Source: Rhodobiaceae bacterium
Lineage (GTDB): Bacteria; Pseudomonadota; Alphaproteobacteria; RS24
Direction: 5' to 3'
Assembly (NCBI GenBank): GCA_018673175.1
Contig: JABHDF010000026.1
Span: 1 to 64,000, forward strand
Length of the DNA: 64,000 nt
Position numbers and translations under genes: made by a program. Positions 46,355 through 56,542 of the stretch are shown piece by piece (the stretch's first letter is position 1; each line of letters begins with the position of its first letter). A model generated the notes under the pieces. It was not told the origin of the DNA, made no database searches, and saw nothing but the letters and a program-made list of their open reading frames with translations.

Positions 46355-47418
46355 TGTCAGACCGGCTGATCGACCAAAATGAAATAGAGGCAGATAGTGC
46401 GGAGGGTCGCGCAGGCGGTGATACCGACCACGCCATGCGTCCCAAAACGCTGGCCAATTTTGTTGGCCAGAAAAAAGGCCGCGAAAATCTTGCGGTATTT
46501 ATCGAGGCGGCCAAAAAACGCGGCGACGCGCTCGACCATGTTTTGCTGGCGGGTCCGCCCGGTCTAGGCAAAACCACATTGGCGCAAATTGTCGCTCGCG
46601 AATTGGGCACAGGCTTTCGTTCCACTTCTGGCCCAGTGATTTCCAAAGCCGGCGACTTGGCTGCCTTGCTGACCAATTTGGAGGCGCATGATGTTTTGTT
46701 CATCGATGAAATTCATCGCCTCAGCCCCGCCGTGGAAGAAGTTCTCTATCCGGCGATGGAAGATTTTGAGCTAGATTTAATCATCGGCGAAGGCCCAGCG
46801 GCGCGCTCGGTGAAAATTGATTTGCCCCCCTTTACTTTGGTCGGCGCCACCACGCGCTCGGGCTTGTTGACCACGCCCTTGCGCGACCGTTTTGGCATTC
46901 CTATTTATCTGGGCTTTTATACGCATGAAGAATTGGAGTTCATCGTGCGTCGCAACGCCGAGCTGATGGGGCTAGAAATGAGCGATGATGGCGCCAAAGA
47001 AATCGCCTCGCGCGCGCGCGGCACCCCGCGTGTGGCGGGTCGGCTTTTGCGCCGTGTGCGCGATTTTGCCAATGTCGAAAACGCCTCCATCATTGATGCC
47101 AAATTGGCCGATGCCGCGCTAACGCGATTGGAAGTCGATGGGCGAGGGCTCGATAATCTTGACCGCCGCTATTTGGTCGTTATGGCCGAAAAATTCATGG
47201 GCGGGCCCGTTGGCATTGATACTTTGGCGGCCGCTCTTGGCGAGCCTCGGGATGCTTTGGAAGATATCGTTGAGCCCTTTCTTATCCAGCTCGGCTTTGT
47301 CAATCGCACGCCGCGTGGGCGTGTATTAATGCCAGCCGCTTTCGCCCATTTGGGGCTAGATGTGCCCAAGAGCGCGAAAGATGCGGCGGCCGATTTATTT
47401 GATGGTTCTCAACCCTAA
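46354..47418 (+). CDS. ruvB: Holliday junction branch migration helicase RuvB
   Basis: This AAA+ motor drives branch migration. Seen are [12 protein letters not shown], Walker [17 protein letters not shown], Walker [10 protein letters not shown], sensor 1 [20 protein letters not shown] and the winged-helix end PYLIQ-type [18 protein letters not shown]. Length is 354 residues. It is the last of the ruvCAB set; ybgC follows nine bases later. Confidence 0.96.
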   Translation: MSDRLIDQNEIEADSAEGRAGGDTDHAMRPKTLANFVGQKKGRENLAVFIEAAKKRGDALDHVLLAGPPGLGKTTLAQIVARELGTGFRSTSGPVISKAGDLAALLTNLEAHDVLFIDEIHRLSPAVEEVLYPAMEDFELDLIIGEGPAARSVKIDLPPFTLVGATTRSGLLTTPLRDRFGIPIYLGFYTHEELEFIVRRNAELMGLEMSDDGAKEIASRARGTPRVAGRLLRRVRDFANVENASIIDAKLADAALTRLEVDGRGLDNLDRRYLVVMAEKFMGGPVGIDTLAAALGEPRDALEDIVEPFLIQLGFVNRTPRGRVLMPAAFAHLGLDVPKSAKDAAADLFDGSQP

Positions 47419-47427
47419 GGAGACGGC

Positions 47428-47940
47428 ATGAATAATCTATTGTCCCGCGAAGATGCGCTAGACAAAGTCGGCTCCCAGGCCGCCTTGATGGGCATGTTTT
47501 GCAAAACCGAAACCGGCGTTAGCCATGTGATGCAAGTGGTGATGCAATATGAAGACACGGATTTTTCGGGCTTTGTGTATCACGCTAATTATTTAAAATT
47601 TGCCGAGCGCGGGCGCTCAAACTTTCTTCGTTTGGCGGGCGTGGAGCATTCGGCTTTGCTAGAGATGGAACCTCCCTTGGCCTTCGTGGTTGGGCGTATG
47701 GAAATGGACTTTGTGGCGCCAGCCCGCATTGACGACTGCCTGTTGGTCGAGACGGTGTTCACCCAATTCCGGGGTGCCAGACTGGTTGCCGAGCAAAGCA
47801 TCACGCGCGTGGCCGATACCCAGCCGATTTGGCAAGCCCATATTTTGGCTGCTTGTGTTGACCTGCAAGGGCGCGCCAAAAGGATGCCCAAAGCCATGCT
47901 GGCCGATTTAACGCCTTATCTAGGCGCCCCGCTTCTATAA
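47428..47940 (+). CDS. ybgC: YbgC-type acyl-CoA thioesterase
   Basis: This hot-dog-fold thioesterase accompanies the tol-pal genes. The active-site segment YEDTDFSGFVYHANYLKFAERGR matches YbgC, with the catalytic Asp in EDTD. It carries about 25 more N-terminal residues than E. coli YbgC; the start at ATG 47428 is well supported by AAGGAGACGGC, though an ATG at 47488 would remove most of them. Length is 170 residues. A 116-bp gap then leads to tolQ. Confidence 0.88.
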   Translation: MNNLLSREDALDKVGSQAALMGMFCKTETGVSHVMQVVMQYEDTDFSGFVYHANYLKFAERGRSNFLRLAGVEHSALLEMEPPLAFVVGRMEMDFVAPARIDDCLLVETVFTQFRGARLVAEQSITRVADTQPIWQAHILAACVDLQGRAKRMPKAMLADLTPYLGAPLL

Positions 47941-48056
47941 GGGTGCAGATTAGAGATATTTAAATAGGGACGGGCCCGACAAAGTTTGGTCACATTTAAA
48001 GACTAAAACCACACTGACGCTCTCCACTCGCAAACGTATCATCAAAAAGGCTATTT

Positions 48057-48776
48057 ATGGATCCGGTTCTTGTGCAACAAACGACGCAACTTGCTGCGTC
48101 GGATTTTTCGCTTTGGTCGCTTTTTTTACGGGCTGATATTGTCGTTCAGGCGGTGATGTTGGGCTTGATTCTGGCCTCGGTTTGGTGCTGGTCGATTATT
48201 ATAGAAAAAACTGCCACGCTGCGGCGGGTGCGCCAGCAGGCCGATGCGTTCGAGGCCTTGTTTTGGTCGGGCGAGACTTTGCAAAAAATATACAAACAAG
48301 TCGGTGCCTATGACGGTGGGCCTTCGGCGAAAGTTTTCAATGCCGCCATGGGCGAATTTGTGCGTTTCGGGAACAGTAAAAAAGTCTCCCAAGGTCTCTC
48401 GCTTGTGCAATTTGTCGAGCGCGCTTTAAGCGCCTCTGTGGCGCGCGAAATGGAAAATTTAGAACAACGCCTCTTGGTGCTGGCCACGGTAGGGGCGGTG
48501 GCGCCCTTTGTTGGTCTGTTTGGCACCGTTTGGGGCATTATGAATTCCTTCCAAGCGATTGCGATGAGCCAGGACACTAATTTGGCCGTTGTGGCGCCTG
48601 GCATTGCCGAGGCTTTGTTTGCCACCGGCCTCGGGCTTTTGGCGGCCATTCCGGCGGTGATTGCTTACAATAAAATCTCCAATGATTTAGGCCGTTTTGG
48701 CGCCCGTCTCGATCGTTTCGCCGATGATTTTGTGGCCCTTGTGGCGCGCCAAACCCCTGGCGATAAGGAAGCCTAA
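48057..48776 (+). CDS. tolQ: Tol-Pal system protein TolQ
   Basis: TolQ is an inner-membrane channel-like subunit that, with TolR, uses the proton gradient to energise TolA during outer-membrane constriction. Three membrane segments are seen: about 25-45 (VVQAVMLGLILASVWCWSII), 140-160 (LATVGAVAPFVGLFGTVWGI) and 175-200 (GIAEALFATGLGLLAAIPAV). The family GLFGTVWGIM motif is present. Length is 239 residues. It is first of tolQRAB. Confidence 0.95.
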   Translation: MDPVLVQQTTQLAASDFSLWSLFLRADIVVQAVMLGLILASVWCWSIIIEKTATLRRVRQQADAFEALFWSGETLQKIYKQVGAYDGGPSAKVFNAAMGEFVRFGNSKKVSQGLSLVQFVERALSASVAREMENLEQRLLVLATVGAVAPFVGLFGTVWGIMNSFQAIAMSQDTNLAVVAPGIAEALFATGLGLLAAIPAVIAYNKISNDLGRFGARLDRFADDFVALVARQTPGDKEA

Positions 48777-48780
48777 TCCA

Positions 48781-49209
48781 ATGCAGCCATCGAGCCGAAA
48801 CCAGCGCAAGCGCTATCAGCCGATGGCGGAGATTAATGTCACCCCCATGGTCGACATTATGTTGGTCTTGCTGATTGTGTTTATGGTCGCCGCGCCTTTG
48901 TTAACGGTCGGGGTTCCGGTCAATTTGCCCAAAGCGGGGGCCAAGCCCTTGCAAGGCGATGGAGAACCGCTGGCGATTAGCGTCAATGCGCAGGGGCAGA
49001 TTTTTCTGCAAGATAATGAGATTGCGCTCGAAGCCTTGGTGCCGCGCTTGAAAGCCATTGTGGGTACGGGCTATCAGCAGCGCATTTATGTGCGCGGCGA
49101 TGAGGCGGTATCTTATGGCCGCGTGGCCACGGTGGTGGCGCGCATTAATGCGGCGGGCTTTGCCCGCGTGGCTCTGGTTACCGATACGCCCAAAGGCCCC
49201 TTGAGATGA
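48781..49209 (+). CDS. tolR: Tol-Pal system protein TolR
   Basis: TolR is the ExbD-like partner of TolQ. One membrane segment near residues 20-40 carries the proton-linked Asp in INVTPMVDIMLVLLIVFMVAAPL. The start at ATG 48781, four bases after tolQ, gives 142 residues; the track start at 48697 lies within tolQ. It overlaps tolA by four bases (ATGA). Confidence 0.95.
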   Translation: MQPSSRNQRKRYQPMAEINVTPMVDIMLVLLIVFMVAAPLLTVGVPVNLPKAGAKPLQGDGEPLAISVNAQGQIFLQDNEIALEALVPRLKAIVGTGYQQRIYVRGDEAVSYGRVATVVARINAAGFARVALVTDTPKGPLR

Positions 49210-50006
49210 GCCTGCGCCCCGATGTTTTGGGCTCTTTGGCCCTACACTTGGGGCTGGCTTTGCTGGTGACCTTATGGACGCCCATGCTGCGCAATATGGA
49301 CATACAAGATTCTGTTTTGCCGATTGAGATTATCAATCTCGATGAGTTCACTCAATTGGTAGAAAAAACCGCCAAGCCTGCCGAGGTGCCAGAAAAATCA
49401 AAGCCGCTACAGGCTGCCGTGCCCGAGCGTGCGGCGCCCGAACCTGTGGTCGCGCCCCAAAAGGCTGTGCCCTTATTGGAGGCGAGCACGCCAGAAAAGA
49501 AAACACCCGAAAGGCCTCGCGAAGAAAAACCTTCGCGCTTTAAAGTGGCGCAGCCTACGCCTTTTGCACGGCCGCAAATTAAGCCCAAGCCTTTGCTGGA
49601 TATTGGCCAGACGCGGGCGTTGTTGAACAAAATTCCCGATGCGCCCAAAGTGCAAGACGAAGTCAAAGCCGACGACAATCAGGCTTTGGGGGAGCGGTTG
49701 ACCTTTAGCGAGGTGGATGGGTTTCGCGCGCAGATGCGGCGCTGTTGGTCGCCGCCCTCGGGCGCGCGCGAGGCGGCCAATCTTGTGGTCAGCATTCGCC
49801 TGTCTTTAACGCCTGCGGGAACCCTCTCGGCCGGCCCCGTTGTGGTCAATCGGGCCCAATTGGGCGACCCGTTTTTTAGGGCGGCTGCGGAAAGTGTGCT
49901 ACGAGCCATTCGCAGATGCCAACCGTTTAATATGCCAGTTGAGAAATATAAAAGTTGGCGCGATATTGAATTGACCTTTGACCCGCGTAAGATGCTCGGA
50001 AGCTAG
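49206..50006 (+). CDS. tolA: Tol-Pal system protein TolA
   Basis: TolA spans the periplasm and carries force from TolQR to TolB and Pal. It has an N-terminal anchor (about 7-27, LGSLALHLGLALLVTLW), a Pro/Lys/Glu-rich middle (VPEKSKPLQAAVPERAAPEP) and a C-terminal globular domain (FRAQMRRCWSPPSGAREAANLVVSIRLSL). At 266 residues it is much shorter than E. coli TolA (about 420), through a shorter middle, which is common in alphaproteobacteria. Confidence 0.85.
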   Translation: MSLRPDVLGSLALHLGLALLVTLWTPMLRNMDIQDSVLPIEIINLDEFTQLVEKTAKPAEVPEKSKPLQAAVPERAAPEPVVAPQKAVPLLEASTPEKKTPERPREEKPSRFKVAQPTPFARPQIKPKPLLDIGQTRALLNKIPDAPKVQDEVKADDNQALGERLTFSEVDGFRAQMRRCWSPPSGAREAANLVVSIRLSLTPAGTLSAGPVVVNRAQLGDPFFRAAAESVLRAIRRCQPFNMPVEKYKSWRDIELTFDPRKMLGS

Positions 50007-50018
50007 GAGACCCAGACG

Positions 50019-51341
50019 ATGAGATATATAAGCCATGCTATATGCCAAATGCGCCTGCCAATTTTGGCTCTCGCGTTTTTTGCTATGCTGCCGTTTTATG
50101 CGCAGGCGGCGCTGAAAATTGACATCACGCAGGGCAATGTTGAGCCGTTGCCAATCGCGGTTCTCGATTTTGAGAGCGAAGGCGGCGTCGGCCAAGATTT
50201 GGCCAAAGTTGTGGTGGCGGACTTGGAACGCTCAGGGCTGTTTCGTCCGGTCGACCGCGAGGCTTTCATCGAGACACAAGTGGGCGTCAATACGCGCCCC
50301 AAATTTAAAGACTGGCGCGTGGTCAATGCGCTGGCCTTGGTGACGGGGCGCGCCGTTTTGCAAGGCGATGGCCGTTTGCGGGTGGAGTTTCGCCTTTGGG
50401 ATGTTGTGGCCGGCCAGCAAATGACTGGCTTGCAGTTTTTCACCAAACCAGAAAACTGGCGCCGCATCAGCCATTTGGTGGCCGATGCGATTTATGAGCG
50501 TCTGACCGGCGAAACCGGATATTTTGATACGCGTATCGTTTACGTGTCGGAATCGGGTCCGAAAAACCAAAGGGTAAAGAAACTGGCGGTAATGGACCAA
50601 GACGGATTTTCGCAAAGCGAATTGACCAGCGGTCGTGCCTTGGCTTTGACGCCGCGCTTTTCGCCAACGGCGCAAGAAATAACCTATCTGTCTTTTGCCA
50701 ATAATAAGCCGCGGGTTTATTTGCTGAACATCGAGACAGGCCAGCAAGAGGTCGTGGGTGATTTTCCGGGCATGACTTTTGCCCCTCGGTTTTCGCCCGA
50801 TGGCCAAAAAATTATTCTGAGCCTAGAGCGCAATGGCAATTCCAATATTTATACGATGGACCTGCGCACCCGCGAGACCCGGCGTTTAACCTCGTCTTTG
50901 GCCATTGATACCGCGCCTTGTTTTGCACCCGATGGCAGCCGCATTGTGTTTGAGAGCGACCGCATGGGCACGCAGCAGCTTTATGTTATGGAAGCCGATG
51001 GCTCGAATGTGCGCCGCATTTCTTATGGCGAAGGCCGCTATGCCACGCCCGTTTGGTCACCGCGCGGTGATTTGATCGCCTTTACCAAAACTCTAAAAGG
51101 GCGGTTTTTAATCGGCGTGATGAAGGCGGATGGCTCTGGCGAGCGTATTTTAACCGAAGGATTTCACAATGAAGGCCCCGCTTGGTCGCCAAATGGTCGG
51201 GTTATTTCCTTCTTCCGCGAAGGAAAAGGGGCGGATGAAGGTTCTACCTTGTGGACTGTGGATGTTACAGGCTATAATGAGAGACCGATAGCGACACCGG
51301 GTTGGGCTTCAGACCCCGCATGGTCGCCGCTTATTCGTTAA
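50019..51341 (+). CDS. tolB: Tol-Pal system protein TolB
   Basis: TolB is a periplasmic beta-propeller protein that binds Pal and TolA. A signal peptide ends near FYAQAA (about residue 31). An N-terminal domain ([21 protein letters not shown]) is followed by WD40-like repeats such as [24 protein letters not shown] and [13 protein letters not shown]. Length is 440 residues. A hairpin with a T-run follows the stop, and pal has its own leader. Confidence 0.95.
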   Translation: MRYISHAICQMRLPILALAFFAMLPFYAQAALKIDITQGNVEPLPIAVLDFESEGGVGQDLAKVVVADLERSGLFRPVDREAFIETQVGVNTRPKFKDWRVVNALALVTGRAVLQGDGRLRVEFRLWDVVAGQQMTGLQFFTKPENWRRISHLVADAIYERLTGETGYFDTRIVYVSESGPKNQRVKKLAVMDQDGFSQSELTSGRALALTPRFSPTAQEITYLSFANNKPRVYLLNIETGQQEVVGDFPGMTFAPRFSPDGQKIILSLERNGNSNIYTMDLRTRETRRLTSSLAIDTAPCFAPDGSRIVFESDRMGTQQLYVMEADGSNVRRISYGEGRYATPVWSPRGDLIAFTKTLKGRFLIGVMKADGSGERILTEGFHNEGPAWSPNGRVISFFREGKGADEGSTLWTVDVTGYNERPIATPGWASDPAWSPLIR

Positions 51342-51377
51342 GTATATTTAAAGTTATTTTGTGTAAATCTGTGTTTC

Positions 51378-51411
51378 AGTTCAGCAAATGATTGCATTTG
51401 AACTGTTTTTG
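51378..51411 (+). terminator. candidate terminator after tolB
   Basis: CAAATG-ATTG-CATTTG is a six-pair stem extended below a three-base bulge by AGTT/AACT, followed by GTTTTT. It lies 37 bases past the tolB stop and before pal, so it may lower read-through and set pal expression apart. Confidence 0.5.
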
Positions 51412-51469
51412 GGTATTTTAACTTAATAATTCGGACAAAATGTCTGATGGAAGTCTTGAGGAGCATTCA

Positions 51470-51964
51470 ATGGGACCGTCTTTAAAATCAAAAATTATCC
51501 TATCCATGGCGTTGTTAGGCCTGGTAATCTCTGGCTGTGCTTCGACAACAGACGGCCGTGTAAATAGTTCATCCTCCGCGAGAAGCGCCAGCTCTGCAAG
51601 CTCGCTAAACGCGGAAGTGCAAGATCTCGTTGCCAATGTTTCTGACCGCGTTTTCTTCGCGACAGACCAATCCAACCTAGATGGGTCTTCCCGCGCCACT
51701 TTGCGCGACCAGGCTTCTTGGTTGAACCAAAACGCATCCGTGCGCTTGACCATCGAAGGTCATGCGGATGAGCGTGGCACACGTGAATACAATCTGGCCT
51801 TGGGCGCACGTCGTGCCAATGCCGTTCGTGACTTCCTCATCAGTGAGGGCGTTTCTGGCGATCGCTTGCAAACCATTTCTTATGGTAAAGAGCGTCCAGT
51901 ATCGCTTTGCTCCGAGGAAAGCTGCTGGTCGAAAAACCGCCGCGCTGTCGCAAACATTCGCTAA
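51470..51964 (+). CDS. pal: peptidoglycan-associated lipoprotein Pal
   Basis: Pal is an outer-membrane lipoprotein that binds peptidoglycan and TolB. The N-terminus is a lipoprotein signal with the lipobox LVISGC (Cys near residue 24). An Ser/Ala linker and an OmpA-like domain follow, with LTIEGHADERGTREYNLALGARRANAVRDFL. Start ATG 51470 has GAGGAG upstream, giving 164 residues; the track start at 51440 has none. A perfect UUCG-loop terminator follows. Confidence 0.95.
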   Translation: MGPSLKSKIILSMALLGLVISGCASTTDGRVNSSSSARSASSASSLNAEVQDLVANVSDRVFFATDQSNLDGSSRATLRDQASWLNQNASVRLTIEGHADERGTREYNLALGARRANAVRDFLISEGVSGDRLQTISYGKERPVSLCSEESCWSKNRRAVANIR

Positions 51965-51989
51965 CTAAAGCGAATTTGAAATGAGATTA

Positions 51990-52015
51990 GGGCACCTTCG
52001 GGTGCCCTTTTTTTT
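51990..52015 (+). terminator. intrinsic terminator after pal
   Basis: GGGCACC, loop TTCG, GGTGCCC and eight Ts form a textbook Rho-independent terminator 25 bases after the pal stop. Confidence 0.95.
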
Positions 52016-52070
52016 GAGGGGTGCGCGTGTGTGCCCTAATTTTGACGTGATTAAGGACGATATCAGCCTC

Positions 52071-53237
52071 ATGCACATGTTTTCGAAATTATGTTTGGCT
52101 TCGACTTTGGGTCTGCTTGTCAGCGGTCTTGGGTTGGGCCCCGCTCAGGCACAATATGTGTCCTCGCCGACAACCCAGGCCGCGCGCTCGGCACCGTCGG
52201 GATTGTTAACGCCGCAAAACTCGGCTCGCGATGGATTGTTGGAAGCCGATGGCGCACAGCGTTTGGAAATGCTCGAGTTGAAATTGGTGCAAATCGAACA
52301 ATTGTTGAATGCGCAAAACAACCTGCGCGCGCGCAGTCAGTCGAACGAAGTTATGAAACTGCGGCAACGCATTGAGTTTCTCGAAGCTCAAGCTGGGGCG
52401 CAAAATGTTGGGGCTTCATCAGTTGCGCCAGTTGCAAATGCGTCGCGCGCGGCACCCTTCGAAGGGTCGCCAAACCAAGATGCGGCCGAGCTGCGGATGC
52501 GGTTCAATGATATGGCCGAGAGCTTGCGCGCCCTGCAAGCCCATACCGATCAATTGCTGCTGCAAATGCAAACGGTCACGCGGCGTATCGAAAGCGGCAA
52601 AGCCGATAATGAGTTCCGTTTCCAAGCGCTGGAAAGCGGTGTCCGCCGCGCGAATTCGGGTATTTCCTCCACCTCCAGCGAGCCCGAAGTTATCGGCTTT
52701 GTGCGCCGTTCGGCTCCGGTGGAAGGCTTGTCAGAGCCAAGCGCACGTGTCTCTTCTTCGGCCGCTTCCGCGGCGGCGGGGCCACTGGTGGGCGAGGGCG
52801 ACTTATCAACTTTGCAAAATTTCGGGCGCCAAACCCGCGCGCCCTTGAAAGACCCAAAGGCTTTATACAATCGGGCTTTGAGAGATTTACAAGCCGGAGA
52901 TTATGGCGGCGCAGAGGCTGATTTCGCGTCTCTGGTCGGCGCCTATCCGTCGCATAAATTGGCGGGAAATTCGCAATATTGGTTGGGCGAAACGTTTTAC
53001 GTACGCCGCCAATACAAGCAAGCGGCGGAGGCCTTTTTGGCTGGCTATACAACCTATGCAAGAAGTAAAAAAGCGCCCGATAGCTTGCTCAAGCTGGGCA
53101 TGACCCTGAACGCGCTGGGCGAGAAGAAAACCGGCTGCGATGCTTTGGCCGAGCTTGGGGCGAAGTTCCCCGATGCGTCGAGTTCCATTCGTAAGCGGGC
53201 TCAGATCGAGCGCAAACGAGCTGGTTGTGGTCGCTAA
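52071..53237 (+). CDS. cpoB: Tol-Pal cofactor CpoB/YbgF
   Basis: CpoB is a periplasmic protein that coordinates Tol energy with peptidoglycan synthesis at division. A signal peptide ends near PAQAQ. A coiled coil follows (RLEMLELKLVQIEQLLNAQNN), then a Ser/Ala linker and C-terminal TPR repeats (ALYNRALRDLQAGDYGGAEADFASLVGAYPSHKLAGNSQYWLGE). Start ATG 52071 (or ATG 52077) begins the signal peptide; the track start at 51981 runs through the pal terminator. The product is 388 residues and overlaps tilS. Confidence 0.9.
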   Translation: MHMFSKLCLASTLGLLVSGLGLGPAQAQYVSSPTTQAARSAPSGLLTPQNSARDGLLEADGAQRLEMLELKLVQIEQLLNAQNNLRARSQSNEVMKLRQRIEFLEAQAGAQNVGASSVAPVANASRAAPFEGSPNQDAAELRMRFNDMAESLRALQAHTDQLLLQMQTVTRRIESGKADNEFRFQALESGVRRANSGISSTSSEPEVIGFVRRSAPVEGLSEPSARVSSSAASAAAGPLVGEGDLSTLQNFGRQTRAPLKDPKALYNRALRDLQAGDYGGAEADFASLVGAYPSHKLAGNSQYWLGETFYVRRQYKQAAEAFLAGYTTYARSKKAPDSLLKLGMTLNALGEKKTGCDALAELGAKFPDASSSIRKRAQIERKRAGCGR

Positions 53238-54537
53238 AACGCCAGCGGCATTTCTAAAAACGTTAACTCGCTTGCGCGCAGGCGCCCATGTGGCGCTGGC
53301 AGTGTCTGGTGGCGGCGATAGTCTTGGGCTTTTGGCCTTAGCGGCTAAAGCCAAGGATTTAAAGGGCGCGCCAAAGTTTAGCGTTCTCACGGTCGATCAT
53401 GGGCTGCGCCCCGAAGCTCGACTGGAAGCGAAAAGCGTGGGCCAAGCCTGCAAAGAGCTGGGCTTAAAACACGTGACTTTGCGGGCCAACGAAAAACTAG
53501 CGACCCAAGATATTCAGCAACAAGCGCGGCTGTTGCGCTATGGCCTTATGGCGCAATGGAGCGTGCGCCATAAGGCACAGGCTTTGGTTTTAGCGCATCA
53601 TCAGGACGACCAAGCCGAGACCGTGTTGATGCGCTTGGCGCGCGGCAGTGGCGTCAACGGGCTGTCGGGCATGGCCGAAAAACAAATCTTGGGCACGCAA
53701 TTTGGCGATTTGGTTTTGCTACGCCCTTTTTTGGCGTGGCGCGGGGTGGAACTGAAAAAAATCGCCAAAAAAGCAGGTTTGCAAGCGGGCGAAGACCCGA
53801 GCAATAGCGACCGCCAATTCGAGCGCGTGCGCTGGCGCCAAGCCTTGCCGCAACTGGCCGAAGCGGGGCTAAATGTGGAAGCCTTATCCGGCCTAGCCGA
53901 TACGATGCGCGAGGTTCGCACGAGCCTGGATGCGCAGCTTGTTGCTTGGCTGAATGCCCATGCCACATGGCATGCGTTTGGTGTTTTATGTTTGTCCAAG
54001 CCTGCCTACCTCGAGTTAGACGTGGCGCTAAAACAGCGTCTTATGGCGGCTTTTGTGAGATATTTTGGCGCCCAGAAACATCCGTTAAAACGGGCCCAGA
54101 TTGAGGCTTTTGCGGCCCGTCCCCATGCCAGTGTTGCGGGCGGCGCAACTCTTGGCGGGGCGCAGATGCGCTGGCGTCAACATTCCGTTTTCCTCGGTCG
54201 CGAAGTGGCCGCTTGTCGCGACCCCATGCCCGTGACCTCCAAACCAGCGCTTTGGGACAATCGAATGCAGGTCAAAACTCAAGAAAAGGGTCTTTTTGTC
54301 GCGCCATTGGGCGCTGAGGGTATGCAGGCTTTGCGAGATGCGCGGGGTCCAAAGGCGGCCAAAGCGCGTTTCGATGCGGCCCTACCGGCTTGCTATATCG
54401 CTGCTTTACCAGCGTTTTATCGGGGCAAGCGCAGGCTCGCGTGTCCCTCGCTAGAGCCAAAGACAGGTTTTTCGGTCGCGAGCGTTTATTCACAAGAGCT
54501 CTATTTGACGATTTTGCGGGGTGGGCAGCACTGGTAA
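53227..54537 (+). CDS. tilS: tRNA(Ile)-lysidine synthetase TilS
   Basis: TilS adds lysine to C34 of the CAU-anticodon tRNA-Ile so that it reads AUA. The PP-loop VALAVSGGGDSLGLLAL lies near residues 22-38, followed by VDHGLRPEA and LAHHQDDQAETVLMRLARGSG. The track start at 53140 lies well inside cpoB; I take the GTG at 53227, overlapping the cpoB stop by 11 bases, which puts the PP-loop at the usual distance. The product is 436 residues. The C-terminal substrate domain is poorly conserved. Confidence 0.85.
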   Translation: MVAKTPAAFLKTLTRLRAGAHVALAVSGGGDSLGLLALAAKAKDLKGAPKFSVLTVDHGLRPEARLEAKSVGQACKELGLKHVTLRANEKLATQDIQQQARLLRYGLMAQWSVRHKAQALVLAHHQDDQAETVLMRLARGSGVNGLSGMAEKQILGTQFGDLVLLRPFLAWRGVELKKIAKKAGLQAGEDPSNSDRQFERVRWRQALPQLAEAGLNVEALSGLADTMREVRTSLDAQLVAWLNAHATWHAFGVLCLSKPAYLELDVALKQRLMAAFVRYFGAQKHPLKRAQIEAFAARPHASVAGGATLGGAQMRWRQHSVFLGREVAACRDPMPVTSKPALWDNRMQVKTQEKGLFVAPLGAEGMQALRDARGPKAAKARFDAALPACYIAALPAFYRGKRRLACPSLEPKTGFSVASVYSQELYLTILRGGQHW

Positions 54538-54623
54538 TGTTGCCTTGGCGTCCCTATATTAAGCTTATGGAAGCGCGCCCCTGAGGGCGACGTAATTTTG
54601 GTAGAAAACGAAAAGGTGATGCC

Positions 54624-56534
54624 GTGAATGGTATGAGAAACATAGCTGTTTGGTTGGTCGTTGGTCTAATGCTGATCACGCTGTTTAACGTGTTCCAAAA
54701 CCCGGGCGCGCAAAACTCTGGTCGCAGTATTAATTTTTCCCAGTTCGTCGCTGAAGTCGACGCCGGTTCCATCGCAGATGTCACTATCGAGGGCGATGCG
54801 ATTACCGGCCATTATTCCGATGGCAGCGCCTTCTCGACTTATTCGCCACCCAATGATCCAAACCTTGTGCAGCGCTTGCAAGAGCGCGGCGTCTCGATTA
54901 CCGCCAAACCCGATAGCTCCAACTCGCCCACTTTCCTCGGCGTGCTGATTTCGTGGTTTCCGATGTTGCTGCTTATCGGCGTCTGGGTGTTTTTCATGCG
55001 CCAGATGCAAGGTGGCGGCAAAGGCGCGATGGGCTTTGGTAAATCGAAAGCCAAGCTGTTGAACGAAACGCACGGCCGCGTGACGTTCGACGATGTCGCC
55101 GGCATTGATGAAGCCAAAGATGATTTGCAAGAGATTGTCGACTTTCTTCAAGACCCAACCAAGTTTCAACGCCTCGGCGGACGTATTCCAAAAGGCGCTT
55201 TGCTAGTAGGCCCTCCAGGCACAGGTAAAACACTTTTGGCGCGCGCCATTGCGGGCGAAGCCAATGTGCCATTTTTCTCCATTTCGGGGTCTGACTTTGT
55301 TGAGATGTTTGTCGGCGTGGGCGCCAGCCGCGTGCGCGACATGTTTGAGCAAGCCAAAACCAATGCGCCGTGCATCATCTTCATCGATGAGATTGACGCG
55401 GTCGGTCGCCATCGTGGCGCGGGCCTCGGCGGCGGCAATGACGAGCGCGAGCAGACGCTAAACCAACTGCTGGTCGAGATGGACGGCTTTGAAGCCAATG
55501 AAAGCATTATTCTGATTGCTGCCACCAACCGTCCAGACGTGTTGGATCCAGCGCTCTTGCGCCCGGGTCGGTTTGACCGCCAAGTTGTGGTGCCCAATCC
55601 AGATATCATTGGCCGCGAGAAAATTCTCAAAGTCCACATGAAGAAAACGCCCTTGGCGGCCGACGTAGATGCGCGCACGATTGCGCGCGGCACGCCCGGT
55701 TTCTCGGGCGCCGATTTGGCCAATCTGGTCAATGAAGCGGCTTTGCTCGCGGCACGTCGCGCCAAACGTTTGGTAGCGATGCAAGAGTTTGAAGACGCCA
55801 AAGACAAAGTGATGATGGGCGCCGAGCGCCGCTCTATGGTGATGACGGAAGACGAGAAAAGTCTCACCGCCTATCACGAAGGCGGCCACGCTTTGGTAGC
55901 CATGAATATGCAAGCCTCTGACCCGGTTCACAAAGCGACGATTATTCCTCGCGGTCGTGCACTCGGCATGGTGATGCGCCTTCCAGAACGCGATCAACTG
56001 TCGGTTTCGCGCGGTAAAATGAAGGCTGACTTGGCCGTGGCCATGGGTGGCCGCATTGCCGAGGAACTGATTTTCGGCCACGAAAAAGTCACCTCGGGCG
56101 CCTCGTCCGACATTCAAATGGCGACCAGTATGGCCAAAGCCATGGTTACCGAATATGGCATGAGCGAAGAAATGGGCCCGCTTTCCTATAGTGAAAACGA
56201 GCAAGAAGTCTTCCTCGGCCGCAGTGTGGCACGCACGCAAAACATGTCGGAAGACACGCAACGCCGTATTGATGCGGAAGTCCGTAAATTGGTGGAAGAG
56301 GGCTATGACATGGCCAAGAAAATCTGCCAAGAAAAAATGGATGACCTGCATAAGATTGCCAAAGGCTTGTTGGAATATGAAACGCTAAGCGGTGATGAAA
56401 TTGCAGGCCTGCTGAAAGGCGACCTGCCGCATCGTCCCGACGATGATAATAAGCCGCAAGCGGGTGGCCCTTCTTCGCCATTCCCGACGACCGGCGGCGC
56501 TGGCGTGGGCGGGGCAGAACCCCAAGGCACCTAA
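54624..56534 (+). CDS. ftsH: ATP-dependent zinc metalloprotease FtsH
   Basis: FtsH is an inner-membrane AAA+ protease that degrades misfolded membrane proteins and regulators such as RpoH and LpxC. Two membrane helices (about 6-25 and 105-125) flank a periplasmic part. Walker A GPPGTGKT is at about 196-203, Walker [13 protein letters not shown] follows, then [20 protein letters not shown] and the zinc site YHEGGHALV. The start is GTG 54624 with AAGGTG before it; an ATG three codons on is possible. Length is 636 residues. Confidence 0.97.
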   Translation: MNGMRNIAVWLVVGLMLITLFNVFQNPGAQNSGRSINFSQFVAEVDAGSIADVTIEGDAITGHYSDGSAFSTYSPPNDPNLVQRLQERGVSITAKPDSSNSPTFLGVLISWFPMLLLIGVWVFFMRQMQGGGKGAMGFGKSKAKLLNETHGRVTFDDVAGIDEAKDDLQEIVDFLQDPTKFQRLGGRIPKGALLVGPPGTGKTLLARAIAGEANVPFFSISGSDFVEMFVGVGASRVRDMFEQAKTNAPCIIFIDEIDAVGRHRGAGLGGGNDEREQTLNQLLVEMDGFEANESIILIAATNRPDVLDPALLRPGRFDRQVVVPNPDIIGREKILKVHMKKTPLAADVDARTIARGTPGFSGADLANLVNEAALLAARRAKRLVAMQEFEDAKDKVMMGAERRSMVMTEDEKSLTAYHEGGHALVAMNMQASDPVHKATIIPRGRALGMVMRLPERDQLSVSRGKMKADLAVAMGGRIAEELIFGHEKVTSGASSDIQMATSMAKAMVTEYGMSEEMGPLSYSENEQEVFLGRSVARTQNMSEDTQRRIDAEVRKLVEEGYDMAKKICQEKMDDLHKIAKGLLEYETLSGDEIAGLLKGDLPHRPDDDNKPQAGGPSSPFPTTGGAGVGGAEPQGT

Positions 56535-56542
56535 AATTAGCT

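Noticed and set aside
55166-56351. Minus-strand ORFs of 233 and 297 residues over ftsH
   Set aside because: Both are antisense to well-conserved ftsH motifs and have no ribosome binding site or domain.
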